A stretch of 64,000 bases of DNA, taken from contig PEAC01000004.1 in the NCBI GenBank assembly GCA_002753305.1, forward strand, positions 1 to 64,000, read 5' to 3'. Under the pieces are notes generated by a model. The model worked only from the letters and a program-made list of their open reading frames with translations. It was not told the origin of the DNA and ran no database searches. Source of the DNA: Nitrospirae bacterium MYbin6. GTDB lineage: Bacteria > Nitrospirota > Thermodesulfovibrionia > Thermodesulfovibrionales > Magnetobacteriaceae. Below, piece after piece: positions 59,774 through 64,000 of the stretch; the stretch's first letter is position 1, and the number at the start of each line of letters is the position of its first letter. The translations under genes and the position numbers were made by a program.

Positions 59774-61594
59774 GTGGCTGAAAAAAACATCGCAAAGAGG
59801 AAACGAAAGACAAAGTCCGGTAAATATTCTATCCTGCTGCCCCTGATAGTGATAGTTGTGGCCGTGTCGCTGGGGTTTCTTAGCGGATATCTGTTCTGGA
59901 TGTTTTCCGATTTACCAAAGATTAAGCTGCTTGAGCAGTACTCCCCACTGGAGTCTTCCCTTGTCTACTCCTCAGATAACGAGCTGCTGGCCGAGTTGTT
60001 TGTGGAGCGGCGTACGTTTGTCCCCTATTTCAGCATCCCGCAGCACGTCAAAAACGCCTTTATCGCTGTTGAGGACGCGCGTTTTTACAAGCACAGAGGG
60101 ATAGATTTCGTTCGGATAATCGGCGCTATGATCGAAGACATTAAGGCCGGAGGGTTTGTCCAGGGTGGAAGCACTATTACTCAACAGCTTGCCAAGATGC
60201 TTTTCCTAAAGCCGGAGCGTAGTATCAACAGAAAAATCAAAGAGGCAATACTCTCTATCCAGATTGAAAGGCACTACACAAAGGACGAGATAATCGGGCT
60301 TTACCTGAATCAGGCATATTTTGGCACGCGTGCCTATGGTATAGAGGCGGCGTCATACACGTATTTTGGAAAAACTACGAGCAACCTGTCCGTTGCCGAG
60401 GCAGCACTCCTGGCCGCCATGCCCAAGGCGCCATCGACCTATTCGCCATTTAAAAACCCCCAAAAGGCCCTGAACCGCAGAAACTATGCAATAAGAAGGA
60501 TGCTCGAAAATGGTTTTATCGACGATCGGCAGTTCGAAGCAGCACTGAAAGACCCCTTACCCACAAAGGCCAATACGCGAAGATACAAGTCCCCATATTT
60601 CATAGACTACGTCAAAGGCAACCTCGAAGATGACTACGACGAAAAACTATACACGGCGGGGCTTAAGATATATACTACACTGGATTATAAAATGCAAAAG
60701 GCGGCAGAGAGTGCCGTCGAGTTTGGCGTAGATGCCATGGCCCAGCGCGGCAGGAAACATATTCAGGCAGCCCTCCTGGCAGTCGATCTAAGGACAGGCG
60801 CCATAAGGGCAATGGTTGGCGGAACGGATTTCTGGGAGACACAGTTTAACCGCGTAACACAAGCCATAAGACAGCCCGGGTCCTCCTTTAAACCCATCGT
60901 CTACTTAACCGCCTTTAACCATACCTTCAGCTCCGAGGACATCATACACGATGGGCCTATAAGTTTCACAGGCAAAAACAAGGCCGACATCTGGGTGCCT
61001 CAGAACTACAAACACGAGTATAACGGCGACGTGACCATAAGGTTTGCCCTATCCCGTTCGCTAAATGCAGCAACCGTCTACCTGGCAGACAAGGTTGGAA
61101 TAAAAAACGTCATAGAGACAGCTAAAATGCTTGGTATAAAGAGTCCAGTCCAGCCCTACATGCCATCGGCCCTTGGGGCATCGGACATGACCCTGATGGA
61201 AATGACATATGCCTATGCGGCATTTGCATCGGGCAAACGCTTCGACCATGCGTCTGTAGAGCGCGTAGTCGACAGAGACGGCCTCCTGCTCGAAGAACAA
61301 AAGGCCCTGTCGCCAAGGTCAATAATCGACAACGCTGCCATAGAGGAAATGAAAACCGTATTAAGGGCCGTAATAACTGAAGGCACTGGCAGGGCGGCTA
61401 TGTCGCTGCCCAGGACGGTTTACGGCAAGACAGGCACTACGGACGACTACGCCGACGCATGGTTTGTCGGCTTCGACGACAAGATAGCCGTCGGTGTATG
61501 GGTCGGCAGGGACAACCACAAACCCATTGGCGATAAAGAGACCGGCGGACATGCGGCCCTGCCCATTTGGATGGAGTTTATGAAATACCAGTAA
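59774..61594 (+). CDS. Class A penicillin-binding protein (PBP1A-type)
   Basis: Bifunctional peptidoglycan glycosyltransferase and transpeptidase, inner-membrane anchored by a helix at about residues 20-45. The GT51 domain has AVEDARFYKHRGIDF (catalytic Glu) and GGSTITQQLAKMLFL; the transpeptidase domain has QPGSSFKPIVYL (active Ser), SRSLNAAT and YGKTGTTDDYADAWF. 606 aa. The GTG at 59774 is chosen because the -10 box lies just before it and the residues upstream do not resemble PBPs. Confidence 0.93.
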   Translation: MAEKNIAKRKRKTKSGKYSILLPLIVIVVAVSLGFLSGYLFWMFSDLPKIKLLEQYSPLESSLVYSSDNELLAELFVERRTFVPYFSIPQHVKNAFIAVEDARFYKHRGIDFVRIIGAMIEDIKAGGFVQGGSTITQQLAKMLFLKPERSINRKIKEAILSIQIERHYTKDEIIGLYLNQAYFGTRAYGIEAASYTYFGKTTSNLSVAEAALLAAMPKAPSTYSPFKNPQKALNRRNYAIRRMLENGFIDDRQFEAALKDPLPTKANTRRYKSPYFIDYVKGNLEDDYDEKLYTAGLKIYTTLDYKMQKAAESAVEFGVDAMAQRGRKHIQAALLAVDLRTGAIRAMVGGTDFWETQFNRVTQAIRQPGSSFKPIVYLTAFNHTFSSEDIIHDGPISFTGKNKADIWVPQNYKHEYNGDVTIRFALSRSLNAATVYLADKVGIKNVIETAKMLGIKSPVQPYMPSALGASDMTLMEMTYAYAAFASGKRFDHASVERVVDRDGLLLEEQKALSPRSIIDNAAIEEMKTVLRAVITEGTGRAAMSLPRTVYGKTGTTDDYADAWFVGFDDKIAVGVWVGRDNHKPIGDKETGGHAALPIWMEFMKYQ

Positions 61595-61636
61595 GGCTTT
61601 TCAAGGTAGTGGCAGGTAGCAGATTGACAGGCGCTT

Positions 61637-62089
61637 TTAAAGCTCTGTTTTCTCAAGCGAAACCATATTATGTGTCTGTAAAATTATATTAGTCATAGTT
61701 TCATCAGCATTATAGGCCTCTACCAACTCATTGACTATCTTGATAATAGCGTCATTTTCCCACGGTTTGGTTATATATTTATTTATGGCGCCTTTGTTGA
61801 TGGCATCAATGGCCGCATTAATATCCGTATATCCTGTTAAGAGAATTTTCTTGCAATGTGGTTTGATTTTATGGACCTCAGCCAATAGCTCTGTCCCTGT
61901 CATAAGCGGCATTCTTTGGTCGGAGATAACAACCGCAATATCCTCATCCTGTAATACCTTCAGGGCATCAGGCGCGTTATTGGCTGTTTTTATATTATAA
62001 CGATCCCCCAAAGTGTCTTCCATGGTATTCAGTATGTCTTGTTCATCATCGACACATAATATTGTCCTTCGGATTGTATCAGGTATCAT
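61637..62089 (-). CDS. Single-domain response regulator
   Basis: Receiver domain with CVDDEQDI, phospho-acceptor in VVISDQRMPLMTG, LLTGYTDI and YITKPWEN, typical of regulators paired with RpfG/HD-GYP or phosphatase outputs, but here it ends after a 25-residue tail. 150 aa. Divergent from another receiver-like gene with a 192-base gap. Confidence 0.88.
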   Translation of the reverse strand: MIPDTIRRTILCVDDEQDILNTMEDTLGDRYNIKTANNAPDALKVLQDEDIAVVISDQRMPLMTGTELLAEVHKIKPHCKKILLTGYTDINAAIDAINKGAINKYITKPWENDAIIKIVNELVEAYNADETMTNIILQTHNMVSLEKTEL

Positions 62090-62281
62090 TTCACATCACC
62101 TCCTAATATGAAGCTTATCTGCAATGGATTACGATATCCTACCGGTACTTGTCGGATTTAGTCAACATGGCCTGTCCGGTTAGCACGAAATCTTCTCTTG
62201 ACGATATACCATGAATTCCTTTATACTGCATTAAGGCGTATGTGCGCGCTTGTCGTGAACATGCGCTATGAGGGGCATAAC

Positions 62282-62725
62282 ATGGTATTAATCATATCAA
62301 CAGCGAAACCTTTACATAAGGATATTGAGGCTTATATAAAATCAAACTTTACAAGTATTGATATAGATAAGGCTTACGATTACTCAGGCGCTGTCAGTAA
62401 AATTGAAGAAAATGTCAAATATGATATGATAATAAGCGATTGGGATAATTTTATAGATGGATATGATTTGCTGCAAAGGGTAAGAAAAAATCCAGATGTA
62501 AAGAAAAAGAGTGCGCCGTTTGTAATCATAACCGCAAGACGCGACAACATAAGCGTTGTATCATGCATACAAGCCGCGGTAACAGGATATATAACGAAGC
62601 CTCTGATGTCGCAAACGATTGATTATATAACAATTGATGAAAAACTTGGCCCATACTTTGAAAAACTTGCCCGGAGAATCGAAGGTATACCCCTGGTTGG
62701 CCTGACCAGCTCACAAGCTACTTAG
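62282..62725 (+). CDS. Divergent receiver-domain protein
   Basis: 147 residues from the ATG at 62282 (AGGGGC upstream). The fold looks like a receiver with phospho-acceptor candidate in IISDWDNFIDGYDLL and the conserved lysine in GYITKPL, but the N-terminal acidic pair is missing (LIISTAKP), so metal-dependent phosphorylation is doubtful. May be a pseudo-receiver acting by protein contacts. Start upstream at 62198 has no support. Confidence 0.7.
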   Translation: MVLIISTAKPLHKDIEAYIKSNFTSIDIDKAYDYSGAVSKIEENVKYDMIISDWDNFIDGYDLLQRVRKNPDVKKKSAPFVIITARRDNISVVSCIQAAVTGYITKPLMSQTIDYITIDEKLGPYFEKLARRIEGIPLVGLTSSQAT

Positions 62726-62730
62726 ATTGA

Positions 62731-63459
62731 TTACGCAATCTCAGCCAACAGGCCGCCACTGACAGCCAATATCGTATCCGCGGCGCTTTCAGCAAGGTGC
62801 GTGTCATGTGTGGCGAATATTATTGTTGCCTTCAGGGAGTGCTTAATGTTCAGTAGTATACCTTCTATGGCCCTTGAGTTTTCAGCGTCGACTGCCGCCG
62901 TCGGTTCATCAAGAATTAGGAGGTCGGGGGATATAACCAATGCCCTTGCCAGCCCCATGCGCTGAGTTTCGCCGCTTGAGAGTGTAAGCGCGCGGTGTTT
63001 TGCCTTATCCTCCAGAGAGACCGTCTTTAGGGCCAGCGCTACTTTTTCTTCAATCTCCGGTTTTTTCACTTTTCTGATTCTAAGCCCATATGCCACATTT
63101 TCATAAACTGTCGTATTAAATACGCCCACAGTGGGAAGCAACAGGGTAATTCTTCGTGTCAGCGCCGCAGTGTTATCCAATAGCGTGTCTCCGTCCATAA
63201 AATCTATTCTACCGGAATCTGGTCTTTCAAGGAGTGCGCACATCCTTAAGAATGTCGATTTCCCGGAGCCGTTTGGCCCCATTATCGCGTATGCCCCGGC
63301 GTCCTTAAACGTATATGAGCAGCCGTCAAATACGATTAGCTTACCGTAGGACTTTTTTAGCGTGGATACCTTGAGCGTCAGGCCCAGAGTCGCTCCCCGC
63401 CTCCACGGCTTCGTTTGGAGATAATATACAATACGGCGTTGACACAGAGCGAGACACAT
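62731..63459 (-). CDS. Tungstate-type ABC transporter ATPase (TupC-like)
   Basis: Walker A GPNGSGKST, signature LSSGETQRMGLARAL and Walker B LLILDEPTAAVD, with FATHDTHLAES. The sequence resembles the ATPase of TupABC tungstate importers. The frame overlaps the permease gene by 82 bases, and no ATG/GTG lies near the conserved TLKVSTLKKSYGK; the true start is uncertain and may be a CTG near 63380. Confidence 0.8.
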   Translation of the reverse strand: MCLALCQRRIVYYLQTKPWRRGATLGLTLKVSTLKKSYGKLIVFDGCSYTFKDAGAYAIMGPNGSGKSTFLRMCALLERPDSGRIDFMDGDTLLDNTAALTRRITLLLPTVGVFNTTVYENVAYGLRIRKVKKPEIEEKVALALKTVSLEDKAKHRALTLSSGETQRMGLARALVISPDLLILDEPTAAVDAENSRAIEGILLNIKHSLKATIIFATHDTHLAESAADTILAVSGGLLAEIA

Positions 63460-64000
63460 AGCAACACTATCCCAAGGGCTATTGCCACGGCAAAGTCCCC
63501 CTTATCGGTCTCAAGCACAATGGCCGAAGTGATAACCCTCGTCCGCCCGGCAATGTTTCCCCCTACAATCAGTATAGCCCCGACCTCGGCGCTCAGCCGC
63601 CCAAAGGCCGCAGCCACTGCCGAGAGGATTCCATAGCGTGCCTCCCTGATTATCGCCACGGTGCATTGAAGCCTTGTGGCCCCAAGCGTTGTGGCGGCCT
63701 GGCTGATTATTGCCGGCACACCGTTTATGGCCGCGTAACTGAGAGAGGCCACTATCGGGAAGGCCAGAATGCTCTGGGCTATTACCATGGCCGAAGGTGT
63801 GTAGAGAAGCCCTAAAAATCCAAGCGGACCGCTTCTTGACAGCATTAAATATAAAAACAGCCCGGCCACCACAGGCGGAATCCCCATTGATGTGTTCATG
63901 ATATTTAAGACCAGGTGCTTTAACGGAACCTTTTTGAGGCTTACCAATGCCCCAACCGGCACACCGGCCGCCGTACCTATCAAGAGGGCTGTCAGTGATA
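63378..64000 (-). CDS. tupB: Tungstate-type ABC transporter permease (TupB-like), 5' end beyond window
   Basis: Membrane permease with NIMNTSMGIPPVVAGLFLYL, LLYTPSAMVIAQSILAFPI and the EAA loop region AATTLGATRLQCTVAIIREA, matching TupB. The frame is open to the right edge (upstream codons read SLTALLIGTAAGVP), so the N-terminus is missing from the window. With the ATPase it would import tungstate or molybdate for molybdo/tungsto-enzymes; the binding protein TupA is expected just outside. Confidence 0.85.
   Translation of the reverse strand, partial: SLTALLIGTAAGVPVGALVSLKKVPLKHLVLNIMNTSMGIPPVVAGLFLYLMLSRSGPLGFLGLLYTPSAMVIAQSILAFPIVASLSYAAINGVPAIISQAATTLGATRLQCTVAIIREARYGILSAVAAAFGRLSAEVGAILIVGGNIAGRTRVITSAIVLETDKGDFAVAIALGIVLLCVSLCVNAVLYIISKRSRGGGERLWA

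Overview
The window most likely comes from a Gram-negative, respiratory, motile-lifestyle type bacterium; I favour the Nitrospirota (Thermodesulfovibrio/Magnetobacterium-like) because of the CydA-like protein of the kind multiplied in Nitrospira, the many c-type cytochromes, the PduL-type phosphotransacylase and the dense two-component signalling. That placement is inference from gene content; no rRNA or ribosomal protein is present to test it. I saw no tRNA, rRNA or CRISPR array.

Layout. 1-115 is the 3' end (domains V and VI) of a group II intron cut by the window edge. 137-2914 is a secreted two-propeller/Ig-repeat protein. 3133-5463 is a three-part fusion of a cyclic-nucleotide-binding-like domain, acetate kinase and PduL. 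5502-10492 (minus) holds a heme-copper oxidase-family subunit with an altered active site and its own promoter, lipA, mazG and a heme-c sensor kinase. 10625-16104 (minus) is one tight operon hisG-hisC-hisB-ykgJ-HAD-nadB, apparently with a leaderless message. 16296-20814 holds small secreted and membrane proteins and a split YeeE/YedE sulfur transporter.

The core of the window is a 16.5 kb, all-plus-strand nitrous-oxide-respiration cluster at 21141-37618: diheme cytochrome c, Tat-exported nosZ, a free-standing NosR-type FMN protein, a fusion of the NosR iron-sulfur membrane half with NosD, nosF, nosY, a cupredoxin-like/DUF1573 protein interrupted by an in-frame UGA with a SECIS-like hairpin (candidate selenoprotein), a Tat transglutaminase-like protein, a TlpA-like thioredoxin, a second cupredoxin-like protein with an intact type-1 copper motif, a CydA-like membrane protein without CydB, three c-type cytochrome proteins (one fused to a heme-b EB_dh domain) and nosL. 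Together these look like the NosZ enzyme, its copper-site maturation system (NosDFY, NosL, thiol/redox proteins) and a non-standard quinol-to-NosZ electron pathway.

37676-47267 is mostly signalling (SPFH protein, REC-REC-GGDEF, response regulator, hybrid kinase, PAS kinase) with a hicBA toxin-antitoxin pair and an AI-2E family permease. 47384-51795 is a complete livKHMGF branched-chain amino-acid ABC transporter. 51967-54481 is a visibly AT-rich patch with a PIN-domain gene broken by two single-base frameshifts and palindromic short repeats. 54489-58922 carries two paralogous papain-like lipoproteins flanking an NlpC/P60-like lipoprotein. 59037-64000 holds a nucleotidyltransferase with a small partner gene, a class A penicillin-binding protein, two receiver-domain proteins and the start of a tungstate-type ABC transporter cut by the right edge.
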